From Streptococcus australis (GTDB lineage Bacteria > Bacillota > Bacilli > Lactobacillales > Streptococcaceae), in NCBI RefSeq assembly GCF_015553625.1, contig NZ_JADNGY010000004.1:80713-144712 (forward strand): a DNA stretch of 64,000 nucleotides. The letters are read 5' to 3'. The notes beneath the pieces were generated by a model, which saw nothing but the letters and a program-made list of their open reading frames with translations, ran no database searches and was not told the DNA's origin. The position numbers were made by a program, and so were the translations under genes. Shown piece by piece: positions 22,701 to 30,074 of this stretch. Positions within the stretch are counted from its first letter, which is position 1, and the number at the start of each line of letters is the position of its first letter.

Positions 22701-24622
22701 GAATAAGATGGAGAAGAAACCCAACGGTCACTAGCCTGGTCATAGTGCAAGAAGGAATTCCAGAACTTGGCTGTTTCCTTAAGCATGGGATAAATCTTTT
22801 CTTTAAGATAAGTTTCATCCTTGGTGAATTTGTAGTAATCATAGACGTTCTGCATCATCCAAGCATTGGCAGCAGGAGACCAACCCCAATAGTAGTTCCA
22901 ACCTGGAGTAGTCCAGCCAAATGGTGTTGCTTGGGTATGAACCAGCCAACCGTTTTCTTGGCCTTCTTTAGACTCGATGCCGGCATACTCTTTAGCAGCG
23001 ATACGACCATAGTAGCGCATGTCATCGATATAATTGACCATTGCCCTAGCCGTTTCTGCGAGATTACTCATATAGGCAGGCCAGTAGTTCATTTGTAGGT
23101 TGACATTGAGGTGGTAGTCAGCGTTCCAAGGTGGATTGTCTACAGCATTCCAGACTCCTTGCAAGTTGGCAGGAAGGGCATCTGTCCGGTCACGAGACGA
23201 ACTGATGAGGAGGTAACGTCCGTATTGAAAGAAGAGCTCTTCTAGTTCTTGCCCTTTTGTAGGATCATAGGTTTGGAGAGCTTCTTTTGTCGTTTGGTTA
23301 GACTTATTACCGCCAAGATTTAGTTGAACACGATTGAAGAGACGTTGGTAGTCCTTGATGTGGTCATGTTTTAGAGTTTCATAATCTTTGGCTTTAGCCG
23401 CCTCGACAATCGATTTGACAGTTGCTTCTACATCAATATCCTTGCGGTAATTGGTTTTTGGATTTTGAGCATAATTAGTCTTGGCACTGAGTAAAAGGGT
23501 CGCATAGCTGGCTCCGGTGACAGTCAAATAGCCATCTTGGGCAGTGACTTGTCCATCTGTTTTGATTCCAAGATAGGAGGCAAATTGAAGGCCATTGTCT
23601 TTGACAGTCCCCTTGAGCAAGATACCATTTGAATCGGTCGTGACTGCCCCTTGTTTATAATTCGAATATTCCCAAGAGTAGTCACCATTCGCAAGTAAAT
23701 CCTCTGTCAAGCTATTCCAAAGGGTAAAATCGAGGGTCTTATCCCCTTTTTTACTCAAATGGGTCACAGTAACATCATCTGGATAGCTAGAGAAGGTTTC
23801 GCGTTTAAAGGTGGTTCCATCCTGGCTATAAGAAGTAGTCGTGATAGCTTCAGTAATATCTAAGTCACGGTGATAGTCGGTAACGTTCTCCAAGCCTTTC
23901 TTTTGGTTGTTAAAGACCATGAAGATATCACCGAAAGATAAGTAGCGTCCGTATTGGGCGTTGTTTGGTCCCACTAGATTTTCTTCGGCTAACTGCTTCG
24001 CTTTTTGGCGGTCTCCAGCTTCAAGAGCCTTACGGATTTCTGCTAAGACTTTGTAGCGATCTTGATAGTTTCCTCCGTTGTAGTCGGTGCTATCCGGTTG
24101 TGGGCCACCAGACCAAAGAGTTTTTTCGTTGTATTGAATTCTCTCCTCGCCGATGAGTCCGAAAACCTTAGCGCCCATTTCTCCATTTCCGACTGGGAGA
24201 GCTTGTTTTTCCCACCCATCATAGGTCGCAGCAGCAGGTTGATTGTAGCTTAAATGATAATCTGTTTGTTTGGCCACGGGAGTCTCAACTTTCATATTTT
24301 CCCTTTCTTCATTTGGCTCAATCGAAGTAGTCGAAGTGGCTGTATGCTTGCTTTGAACTTCTGTATCAGGTGACGAGCTTTTTTCTTCAGAAATAGGAGC
24401 GCTATACGGATTTTCTGGTTTGGCTTCTCCGGTTCCATCAGTCGGGCTCTCTATGGCTGGGGCAGCTTCAAGGTGGTTGCTTTCGTTTTGACTTCCAACA
24501 ATACTATCAGCACCTACCTGGTGTGAGCCGAGAAAAATGGCTCCTAATAACACAGAAGCCGTACCGACAGTTAGTTTGCGGATACTATAACGACAGGATT
24601 TTTCCAAAAATCTTTGGTCCAT
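19739..24622 (-). CDS. Giant cell-wall-anchored GH95 alpha-L-fucosidase
   Basis: A 1627-residue surface glycosidase. It starts with a YSIRK-type signal (CRYSIRKLTVGTASVLLGAIFLG). A low-complexity stretch (about 40-125) leads into a GH95 N-terminal domain (TDYHLSYNQPAAATYDGWEKQALPVGNGEMGAKVFG) and the (alpha/alpha)6 catalytic barrel. Likely catalytic residues are the two Asn in HLNVNLQMNYWPA (near 500), Glu in SYSPEHG (near 640) and Asp in QIDGNFGAT (near 805), by analogy with bifidobacterial AfcA. Two homologous modules of about 130 residues follow (about 1014-1140 and 1150-1276, each opening DDRDPR). The C-terminus has LPKTN, a hydrophobic helix and KKKTD. GH95 enzymes release terminal alpha-1,2-fucose from host glycans. 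Start: ATG at 24622 with AGAGGAG; a longer frame to 24730 has no ribosome site. A cre site lies in the 5' UTR. Confidence 0.92.
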   Translation of the reverse strand: MDQRFLEKSCRYSIRKLTVGTASVLLGAIFLGSHQVGADSIVGSQNESNHLEAAPAIESPTDGTGEAKPENPYSAPISEEKSSSPDTEVQSKHTATSTTSIEPNEERENMKVETPVAKQTDYHLSYNQPAAATYDGWEKQALPVGNGEMGAKVFGLIGEERIQYNEKTLWSGGPQPDSTDYNGGNYQDRYKVLAEIRKALEAGDRQKAKQLAEENLVGPNNAQYGRYLSFGDIFMVFNNQKKGLENVTDYHRDLDITEAITTTSYSQDGTTFKRETFSSYPDDVTVTHLSKKGDKTLDFTLWNSLTEDLLANGDYSWEYSNYKQGAVTTDSNGILLKGTVKDNGLQFASYLGIKTDGQVTAQDGYLTVTGASYATLLLSAKTNYAQNPKTNYRKDIDVEATVKSIVEAAKAKDYETLKHDHIKDYQRLFNRVQLNLGGNKSNQTTKEALQTYDPTKGQELEELFFQYGRYLLISSSRDRTDALPANLQGVWNAVDNPPWNADYHLNVNLQMNYWPAYMSNLAETARAMVNYIDDMRYYGRIAAKEYAGIESKEGQENGWLVHTQATPFGWTTPGWNYYWGWSPAANAWMMQNVYDYYKFTKDETYLKEKIYPMLKETAKFWNSFLHYDQASDRWVSSPSYSPEHGTITIGNTFDQSLVWQLFHDYMEAANHLNIDQDLVTEVKAKFDKLKPLHINQEGRIKEWYEEDSPQFTNEGIENHHRHVSHLVGLFPGTLFDKDQPEYLEAARATLNHRGDGGTGWSKANKINLWARLLDGNRAHRLLAEQLKSSTLENLWDTHAPFQIDGNFGATSGMAEMLLQSHTGYIAPLPALPDSWKDGQVSGLVARGNFEVSMKWKEKNLETLAFLSHAGGDLVVDYPDIESSIVKINGKEIKPTLLKDNRIQIATQKGDQITFEKLPERVTRLSAVRKDAVTAELDFNPVTDATHYVIRRESNDESSDAPSIKEFLTNVTHFIDRSIDSLHSYSYSVRAMIGEHSRQASESASIQPVVELMDDRDPRVQYGPAFHNWEDADLFAGTEKYADLTVDSYSDNDATARISFNGRGIEIYGLKSSELGLAEVQIDGKKVGDLDFHTSGETEKSALIGRFTGLPDGEHLLTLTVKKEHLNRGNERSKISIDYFKIYPGQGATVEKMDDRDPRIHYGSLFKDWSESGLYQTIEKYATLQNVDPSQYAEAKATIPFTGTGIRIYGLKSSDYGKALVTIDGKEMPSLDFYSSDDYEKNVLIGEYTNLSNGDHILTLTVDPNSPDDRKMISLDSFDILKPSTVSLDTPSLAPIKAGDQTITLTLPSGEWDAIALHFPGEKDPVFLKKTDDSHVTLSDGNRVLAIKDQQVELPIPETAHQKQTQLITAYAIRGKTITSPVVSLLPAIVTSLGDQEPPVVTLPEYTEPIGTAGQEAAIHSLPEYVLRVLKDQASQVEVISGENEIGSDSHLEIQKVLDQGLFGKTYDAFNLQLKDKEGNPVPVKGSVLVRLPLSKEVKQVYVLTPNQELQAVEFTLREGMIEFMAQELGTYAIVYKTKSETVPFISSLHEKVEPTVSERREPYKPNSENTSPRKAGDTLMSVPNSKQDDASQGQLPKTNAKLSSYLLFLAGLSLVLAATFLEKKKTD
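20790..21590 (-). repeat. Tandem pair of about 130-residue modules inside the fucosidase
   Basis: Each copy opens with DDRDPR(V/I)xYG, then W, and shares GIxIYGLKSS, IDGK, LDF and GDHILTLTV/GEHLLTLTV. The pattern suggests jelly-roll carbohydrate-binding modules; the family is not assigned. Confidence 0.7.
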
Positions 24623-24642
24623 AGAACTCTCCTCTAATTTTT

Positions 24643-24656
24643 TGAGACCGCTTACA
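24643..24656. promoter_or_regulatory. cre (CcpA) site in the fucosidase leader
   Basis: Read on the minus strand this is TGTAAGCGGTCTCA, matching the TGnAAnCGnnnnCA core of streptococcal cre sites, 21 bases before the start codon. A TTGACA-17-TAAATT promoter lies upstream at about 24725-24702. Expression is therefore probably glucose-repressed. Confidence 0.7.
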
Positions 24657-24845
24657 TTTTCAGTTAAAGACAGTCCCTTCGTATTTATTTCTATCATACC
24701 CAATTTAATAGGGAAATAGGAAAATGTCAATAGCTTTTAGATAAGATGCATATTTGAGAGTGTTATTTCTTGAAATAGTAGAGAAATAAGAGATAAATAA
24801 GCTATTATTTTGGGCTGAAAACAATTTTCATTTTCGGATATCGTA

Positions 24846-24874
24846 AAAAAACAGTTGAGTCCATTCTCAACTGT
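24846..24874 (-). terminator. Terminator of the treR relic
   Basis: On the minus strand ACAGTTGAG and CTCAACTGT form a 9-bp stem followed by seven T. It is intact although the gene in front of it is not. Confidence 0.75.
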
Positions 24875-24886
24875 CAGCGGAGTACT

Positions 24887-25055
24887 TTATTTTTGATGTC
24901 TTTTTGCATAGTCGACAAAATGAAACTTGTCTAATTTGTGTCGACTTTCGGTGAACTGGAATTGGCGTCCGTCTGCTAGGTGAACTTGGGAGCGGACCGT
25001 CACCACGTGTTGGTCTTTCCCAAGATCCAGTAAGATTTTGTCGCGATTATCGATT
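24887..25055 (-). pseudogene. treR: 3' relic of the trehalose-operon repressor treR
   Basis: About 56 codons remain, from IDNRDKILLDLGKDQHVV through RQFQFTESRHKLDKFHF to a stop at 24887-24889. This is the end of the UTRA ligand-binding domain of GntR-family TreR, very close to the pneumococcal protein as I remember it. Neither the DNA-binding domain nor the rest of UTRA is present upstream, where the frame runs into a 14-bp palindrome at 25083-25116. No treB or treC is in the window. The trehalose locus has apparently been deleted here, leaving repressor tail and terminator. Confidence 0.8.
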
Positions 25056-25082
25056 GGTGAAATCAAGATTCTTAAGATATTA

Positions 25083-25116
25083 AAAAAAGAAAACGGCTCT
25101 TCGTTTTCTTTTTTTG
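25083..25116. terminator. Perfect 14-bp palindrome, likely bidirectional terminator
   Basis: Seven A plus GAAAACG (25083-25096) is exactly repeated in inverse at 25103-25116 around GCTCTT. It lies immediately upstream of the treR relic, between it and pflA. The rest of 25117-25238 holds no recognisable gene. Confidence 0.6.
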
Positions 25117-25238
25117 CCAGAGAGAATAGGAGCAGCCAAGAGCGACTGGAAGGGCCTGTACTAATACAATGGATTGAAATTGAAAAACAGTTTATTTTCT
25201 AAAAATCATTAAAATCCTTTTATTCACAAGGAATCATG

Positions 25239-25265
25239 GTATAATAAAACCATAAAACGTTTTCA
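25239..25265 (+). promoter_or_regulatory. pflA -10 box and cre-like site
   Basis: TATAAT (25239-25244) is followed by ATAAAACGTTTTCA (25252-25265), which matches a cre palindrome except for its first two bases. Carbon-source control of pyruvate formate-lyase genes is known in streptococci, so the site is plausible. No good -35 is seen. Confidence 0.45.
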
Positions 25266-25282
25266 AGAGAGAAGGACAAGAC

Positions 25283-26077
25283 ATGGAAAATGAAACAGTT
25301 GACTATGGAAAAGTAACAGGAATGGTACACTCTACGGAAAGCTTCGGTGCAGTGGATGGACCAGGGATCCGTTTTATTGTCTTTCTTCAAGGCTGTCAAA
25401 TGCGGTGTCAGTATTGCCATAACCCGGATACTTGGGCTATGGAAACCAATATGTCTAGAGAACGAACAGTAGATGATGTATTGGAAGAAGCTCTCCGCTA
25501 TCGTGGTTTTTGGGGTCAAAAAGGTGGGATCACAGTCAGTGGTGGAGAAGCCCTCTTGCAGATAGACTTTTTGATTGCCCTCTTCACCAAGGCTCAAGAG
25601 TTGGGCATTCACTGCACGCTCGATACCTGTGCTCTGCCTTTCCGCAATACCCCTCGTTACCTGGAAAAATTTGATAAATTAATGGCAGTGACAGACTTGG
25701 TGCTTCTGGATATCAAAGAAATTAACGATGAACGGCACAGATTTGTAACTAGTCAAACGAATAAGAATATTTTGGCCTGTGCCAAGTATTTGTCTGATAT
25801 TGGCAAGCCCGTTTGGATTCGCCACGTCTTGGTGCCTGGGCTTACAGACCGAGATGATGACTTGATCGAACTTGGAAAATTTGTTAAAACCCTTAAAAAT
25901 GTTGATAAATTTGAGATCCTGCCTTACCATACTATGGGGGAATTCAAATGGCGGGAATTGGGCATTCCGTACAAGTTGGAGGGTGTGAAACCACCGACAA
26001 AAGAACGGGTCCAAAATGCGAAGGACTTGATGGAAACGGAAAGTTACCAAGATTACCTGAAACGGGTCAAAGGATAA
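25283..26077 (+). CDS. pflA: Pyruvate formate-lyase-activating enzyme
   Basis: Radical SAM glycyl-radical-activating enzyme of 264 residues that installs the catalytic glycyl radical on pyruvate formate-lyase in anaerobic mixed-acid fermentation. The cluster motif is CQMRCQYC (CxxxCxxC) near residue 37, preceded by the family sequence STESFGAVDGPGIRF and followed by GGITVSGGEALLQ. The pfl structural gene is not in the window, as is usual for streptococci. AAGGA precedes the ATG. Terminator at 26088. Confidence 0.95.
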   Translation: MENETVDYGKVTGMVHSTESFGAVDGPGIRFIVFLQGCQMRCQYCHNPDTWAMETNMSRERTVDDVLEEALRYRGFWGQKGGITVSGGEALLQIDFLIALFTKAQELGIHCTLDTCALPFRNTPRYLEKFDKLMAVTDLVLLDIKEINDERHRFVTSQTNKNILACAKYLSDIGKPVWIRHVLVPGLTDRDDDLIELGKFVKTLKNVDKFEILPYHTMGEFKWRELGIPYKLEGVKPPTKERVQNAKDLMETESYQDYLKRVKG

Positions 26078-26087
26078 AATAAATCGA

Positions 26088-26115
26088 GACAGTTGGTCCT
26101 TCCAGCTGTCTTTTT
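26088..26115 (+). terminator. pflA terminator
   Basis: GACAGTTGG (26088-26096) pairs with CCAGCTGTC (26102-26110, one G-U), then TTTTT. Confidence 0.85.
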
Positions 26116-26205
26116 CTGATGAAAAGCATCACTATTCCCTTTCTTTAAACGAAAAAACGTGCTAAAATAGAGTGAATATACAAATGAAAATGAAGAGGTA
26201 GAAAC

Positions 26206-27141
26206 ATGTCAAAAATTCTCGTTTTTGGTCACCAAAATCCTGACTCAGATGCTATCGGATCATCTGTAGCCTTTGCTTATCTTGCAAAAGAAGCTTACGG
26301 TTTGGATACAGAAGCAGTGGCTCTTGGAACTCCAAATGAAGAAACAGCTTTCGTGTTGGACTATTTTGGTGTGGAAGCACCACGCGTCATCACATCAGCT
26401 AAAGCAGAAGGTGCAGAGCAAGTCATCTTGACGGACCACAATGAGTTCCAACAATCTGTTTCAGATATCGCTGAAGTAGAAGTTTACGGTGTAGTGGATC
26501 ACCACCGTGTGGCTAACTTTGAAACTGCCAGCCCACTTTACATGCGTTTGGAACCAGTAGGATCAGCATCTTCTATCGTATACCGCATGTTCAAAGAACA
26601 TGGTGTAGCAGTGCCAAAAGAATTGGCAGGTTTGATGCTTTCAGGTTTGATTTCAGATACCCTTCTTTTGAAATCTCCAACAACTCACCCATCTGATAAA
26701 GTGATTGCGCCTGAATTGGCTGAATTGGCTGGTGTGAACTTGGAAGAATACGGTCTTGCCATGCTTAAGGCTGGTACCAACTTGGCAAGCAAATCAGCAG
26801 AAGAATTGATCGACATCGATGCTAAGACTTTTGAATTGAACGGAAACAACGTTCGTGTGGCTCAAGTGAATACAGTTGATATTGCTGAAGTCTTGGAACG
26901 CCAAGCTGAAATCGAAGCAGCTATCCAAGCTGCCAATGCAGCTAACGGCTACTCTGACTTCGTTTTGATGATTACAGACATTGTCAACTCAAACTCAGAA
27001 ATTTTGGCGCTTGGTGCCAACATGGATAAGGTAGAAGCAGCTTTCAACTTCAAACTTGAAAACAACCATGCCTTCCTTCCAGGTGCCGTTTCACGTAAGA
27101 AACAAGTGGTTCCTCAATTGACTGAAAGCTTTAATGCTTAA
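26206..27141 (+). CDS. ppaC: Manganese-dependent inorganic pyrophosphatase
   Basis: DHH-family class II pyrophosphatase of 311 residues that hydrolyses pyrophosphate released by biosynthesis. Metal-binding motifs are [12 protein letters not shown] at the N-terminus, LTDHNEF and the DHH signature in VVDHHRV near residue 97; the C-terminal DHHA2 domain ends [15 protein letters not shown]. Codons are strongly biased to highly expressed forms (GAA, AAA, CAA, GGT), fitting an abundant enzyme. Single gene with its own terminator. Confidence 0.96.
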   Translation: MSKILVFGHQNPDSDAIGSSVAFAYLAKEAYGLDTEAVALGTPNEETAFVLDYFGVEAPRVITSAKAEGAEQVILTDHNEFQQSVSDIAEVEVYGVVDHHRVANFETASPLYMRLEPVGSASSIVYRMFKEHGVAVPKELAGLMLSGLISDTLLLKSPTTHPSDKVIAPELAELAGVNLEEYGLAMLKAGTNLASKSAEELIDIDAKTFELNGNNVRVAQVNTVDIAEVLERQAEIEAAIQAANAANGYSDFVLMITDIVNSNSEILALGANMDKVEAAFNFKLENNHAFLPGAVSRKKQVVPQLTESFNA

Positions 27142-27165
27142 TGATAGATGGGGATACCCATTGTT

Positions 27166-27191
27166 AAAAAGGAGTTTTGGCTCCTTTTTTT
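27166..27191 (+). terminator. ppaC terminator
   Basis: AAAAAGGAG and CTCCTTTTT around TTTTGG; the next gene starts 14 bases later, so some read-through is possible. Confidence 0.75.
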
Positions 27192-27204
27192 CTAGGAGAG
27201 AAAT

Positions 27205-27717
27205 ATGCTAGAAAATGGTGATTTAATCTTTGTGAAAGATGATTCGGATATAGGGCAAGCCATCCAGGCATCAACTGGCAACTATAGCCATGTGGCTATC
27301 TTTTTGGACGGACAGGTCTATCATGCTAGGGTGGAAGGTGGCGTTCTTTCCCAGTCACCCGAAGATTTCTTTGAAGCTGGAAAAGTCTATGACCTTTATC
27401 GCTATACGGCGATTGATTACGAAGAAGTCAAAAAGCGAGCAGAGAGCCTTTTAGGAGCTCCCTACAATGCGTCCTTTTATCCAGATGGAAAAGGTTTCTA
27501 TTGTTCCCAGTTCATCGCTGAACTACTCCCTGTTTTTGAGACCATTCCCATGAAGTTTGGAGATGGGGAAGAGGAGATTAGTCCGTTCTGGCTGGATTAC
27601 TACAAGGAACTTGGCCTAGCCGTTCCCCTAGATCAGCTTGGGACTAACCCGAGTCAGTTAGCTCAATCACCCCATCTACAGTTTAAAGAAAGGTATTTGG
27701 ATGATTACAATCATTAA
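27205..27717 (+). CDS. YiiX/permuted NlpC-P60-like amidase (C92 type)
   Basis: A 170-residue cytoplasmic protein with the circularly permuted papain-like fold. The catalytic histidine is probably in NYSHVAIFLDG (near residue 31), and the nucleophile cysteine in GKGFYCSQFIAELL (near residue 96). The family has unknown or lipid/peptide-directed hydrolase activity; there is no signal peptide. Its 3' end overlaps the DUF1803 gene by 17 bases, so the two are coupled. Confidence 0.75.
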   Translation: MLENGDLIFVKDDSDIGQAIQASTGNYSHVAIFLDGQVYHARVEGGVLSQSPEDFFEAGKVYDLYRYTAIDYEEVKKRAESLLGAPYNASFYPDGKGFYCSQFIAELLPVFETIPMKFGDGEEEISPFWLDYYKELGLAVPLDQLGTNPSQLAQSPHLQFKERYLDDYNH

Positions 27718-28351
27718 TCCCACACGTTTGACACGTCAGCCATTTTTCAAGGACTTGATCAACTATCTGGACCAGCAGGATGATGTGATCCTGCGGCAAA
27801 TCAAGGCCCAATTTCCAGATCAACCAGTGGATAAGCTGATGGAGGAGTATATCAAAGCGGGCTTCATCCTTCGAGAAAATAAACGCTACACTCTCAATTT
27901 GCCTTTCTTAGAGTCAGCTGATCGAGTTGAACTGGATCAAGAGGTCTTTGTTCGAGAGGACAGTGCAGTTTATCAAGAATTAAAAGCCAAGGTCTTCCAA
28001 ACAGAACTCCGCAATACTACCAATGCAGCGATTTTGATAGAGGAGACTGACTTCGAACGACATGCACAGACACTTTCCAATTACTTCTACAAGGTGAAAC
28101 ACCAATATCCTTTGACGGAGGAGCAAGAGAAACTCTATGCTATTTTGGGCGATGTGAATCCCGAGTATGCTCTCAAGTATATGACCAGCTTTTTGCTCAA
28201 GTTCCTCAAAAAAGAAGAAGTCCAGCAAAAGCGCAGAGACATCTTTGTTGATAGCTTAGAAGTCTTAGGCTATATCCGCAAAAATGATGAAGGCAAATAT
28301 GAATTAGCAGTGGACTTGGATAAGGAAAGACTGATGTTTAGTAAACAATAG
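27701..28351 (+). CDS. DUF1803-family protein
   Basis: A 216-residue cytoplasmic protein of the streptococcal DUF1803 family, unknown function. The N-terminal third (about 1-70) looks like a winged-helix module (LINYLDQQDDVILRQIKAQFPDQPVDKLMEEYIKAGFILRENKRYTL, split here over two helices and a wing), so DNA or RNA binding is possible. The C-terminal part is charged and helical. It overlaps the upstream amidase-like gene and is followed immediately by a copy of the 175-bp structured repeat. Confidence 0.75.
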   Translation: MITIINPTRLTRQPFFKDLINYLDQQDDVILRQIKAQFPDQPVDKLMEEYIKAGFILRENKRYTLNLPFLESADRVELDQEVFVREDSAVYQELKAKVFQTELRNTTNAAILIEETDFERHAQTLSNYFYKVKHQYPLTEEQEKLYAILGDVNPEYALKYMTSFLLKFLKKEEVQQKRRDIFVDSLEVLGYIRKNDEGKYELAVDLDKERLMFSKQ

Positions 28352-28356
28352 AAAGA

Positions 28357-28531
28357 GAGTGGGACAGAAATCGGTAATTCGTTAGAATTCGATTTCGTCG
28401 TCCCACCTCCGCACAGTTGAGTAGGGCTGTAAAAGCTGATGAAATCAGCGTAGTAGAGCCCACTCAACCACTGCGTCTTGCTCGACAATCCAAAGACAAT
28501 TGAGAGGCTAGGACTTTTGTCCCAGCCTCTT
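28357..28531 (+). repeat. 175-bp structured dispersed repeat, copy 1
   Basis: Nearly identical to 43734-43908; one substitution seen over 175 bases. Three hairpins: GTGGGAC...GTCCCAC; GTTGAGT/ACTCAAC enclosing GGGCT/AGCCC and GCTGAT/ATCAGC; and GAGGCTAGGAC/GTCCCAGCCTC followed by T. It lies between the convergent ends of the DUF1803 gene and murE, so the last hairpin can act as a terminator. There is no coding capacity. Confidence 0.85.
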
Positions 28532-28542
28532 CTTTCGTTTGA

Positions 28543-29988
28543 TTATAGGTAACGTTCAGCGATGGCGGCATCGCCTGGATATTCTTCTTTTACGCCATTG
28601 ACGATTTGGTAGCAGTCAGCTCCTTTTCCGGCGATAATGACGGCATCTTCAGGCTTGCTGGTCGTTGCCATAGCTAGTTGAATGGCTTGCTCGCGATCTG
28701 CGATTTTTTCGACAGGGCGCGTGATGAAACTGCTAATCTCTTCAGCGATAGCCAAAGGATCTTCATAGTTGGGGTCATCCGCTGTGAGGAAGACTTGGAT
28801 CTCAGGATGGTCTTCTAAGAGCAAGCCAAAGTCCTTGCGGCGGCTCTCTCCTTTATTCCCAGTTGAACCAAGGACCAGTGAAATCGTTCCTGTCTGATGG
28901 GTTTCAACAACAGAGAGCAGTTTTTTCAAGCTATCTCCATTATGGGCATAGTCAATAAAAACTTTTGCTCCATTCTTTTGAGTCAAGACTTCCATCCGGC
29001 CAGGAACACGGGTTTTGGCAATCCCCTTTTTGATGTCTTCAAGACTCGCTCCTAGACGAAGGCAGGCGAGACCTGCAGCTACAGCATTTTCTTGATTGAA
29101 GTGGCCGATGAGCTGGGTATCATAATCCCCTGCCAGCTTGCCAGTGACAGAAAAGCTAAAGGCTTTTGAGTTGTGGACTTGGTTGGTCGATTGACTACCG
29201 TAGAAGTCGTGGTCTTGCTCAGCTACCTGCTCCGCAAGAATGTTAAAATGGTCCATATCACTATTGACGACAACAGCACGACTATTTTCCATCAAGAGAC
29301 GTTTATGGTAGAAGTAGTCTTCGAAACTTGGATGTTCAATCGGTCCAATATGGTCAGGGCTGATGTTGAGGAAGACACCAACATCGAATGTGAGTCCGTA
29401 AACACGTTTGACTAGATAGGCCTGACTAGAGACCTCCATAATCAGGTGAGTCCGATCATTGGCAACTGCCTGGGCCATCATTTCAAACAAATCGATACTT
29501 TCTGGGGTAGTCAAGGTTGATTTGAAGAAGGTCTTGCCATCCAAGGTTGTGTTCATAGTGGATAGCATGGCAGGACGATGGCCTTGCTCAAGAATCTTGT
29601 AGGCATAGTAAGCAGAAGTCGTTTTGCCCTTGGTCCCTGTAAAAGCTAAGAGTTTTAGCTGGCGCTCAGGGTGGCCATAGAATTCCATGGCAATCAAGCT
29701 CATAGCCTGTTTGATATCCGTAACGATAATGGCTGGGATGCTGACCTCAAAGTCTTGCTCAGCGACATACCACTGGAGACCTTGCTCGATCGCTTGCTCC
29801 AAAAATTCCTTCTTGAAATTTGCCCCCTTGACAAAAAAGAGGGTCTCGGAGTTGACCTTTCGACTATCGTAGCTAATTTGATTAAAAGAAACACCACTTG
29901 CTGAATAGTGGTATTCTCCGTCTTGTAGGATCTCACGAAAGTTGTGATCCTCTTTTAAAATGTTTAGTACAGTTTCTATCTTTATCAT
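28543..29988 (-). CDS. murE: UDP-MurNAc-L-Ala-D-Glu:L-lysine ligase MurE
   Basis: Cytoplasmic Mur ligase of 481 residues that adds L-lysine to the peptidoglycan stem. The ATP loop is [13 protein letters not shown] (near residue 115). The amino-acid selectivity motif is DDPN ([11 protein letters not shown]), the lysine form rather than the DNPR of diaminopimelate enzymes, consistent with Lys-type streptococcal peptidoglycan. Full length; monocistronic and divergent from the flippase gene at 30075, a conserved streptococcal arrangement. Confidence 0.95.
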   Translation of the reverse strand: MIKIETVLNILKEDHNFREILQDGEYHYSASGVSFNQISYDSRKVNSETLFFVKGANFKKEFLEQAIEQGLQWYVAEQDFEVSIPAIIVTDIKQAMSLIAMEFYGHPERQLKLLAFTGTKGKTTSAYYAYKILEQGHRPAMLSTMNTTLDGKTFFKSTLTTPESIDLFEMMAQAVANDRTHLIMEVSSQAYLVKRVYGLTFDVGVFLNISPDHIGPIEHPSFEDYFYHKRLLMENSRAVVVNSDMDHFNILAEQVAEQDHDFYGSQSTNQVHNSKAFSFSVTGKLAGDYDTQLIGHFNQENAVAAGLACLRLGASLEDIKKGIAKTRVPGRMEVLTQKNGAKVFIDYAHNGDSLKKLLSVVETHQTGTISLVLGSTGNKGESRRKDFGLLLEDHPEIQVFLTADDPNYEDPLAIAEEISSFITRPVEKIADREQAIQLAMATTSKPEDAVIIAGKGADCYQIVNGVKEEYPGDAAIAERYL

Positions 29989-30074
29989 AATCCTATTTTA
30001 AACTGAAAGACCTTATTTTACAAGTGTAAAGGAAAAGTTTATAATGAAAGAAGACTATAAAGCAGAGGAAACAT

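Noticed and set aside
19739..24730. Fucosidase start at 24730
   Set aside because: The first 36 residues would cover the promoter region and cre site; the YSIRK signal fits a start at 24622 behind AGAGGAG.
25083..25190. Extension of treR upstream through the palindrome
   Set aside because: A minus-strand frame stays open (KENEEPFSFF), but it does not resemble TreR upstream of IDNRDK, and the perfect 14-bp inverted repeat is better read as a terminator.
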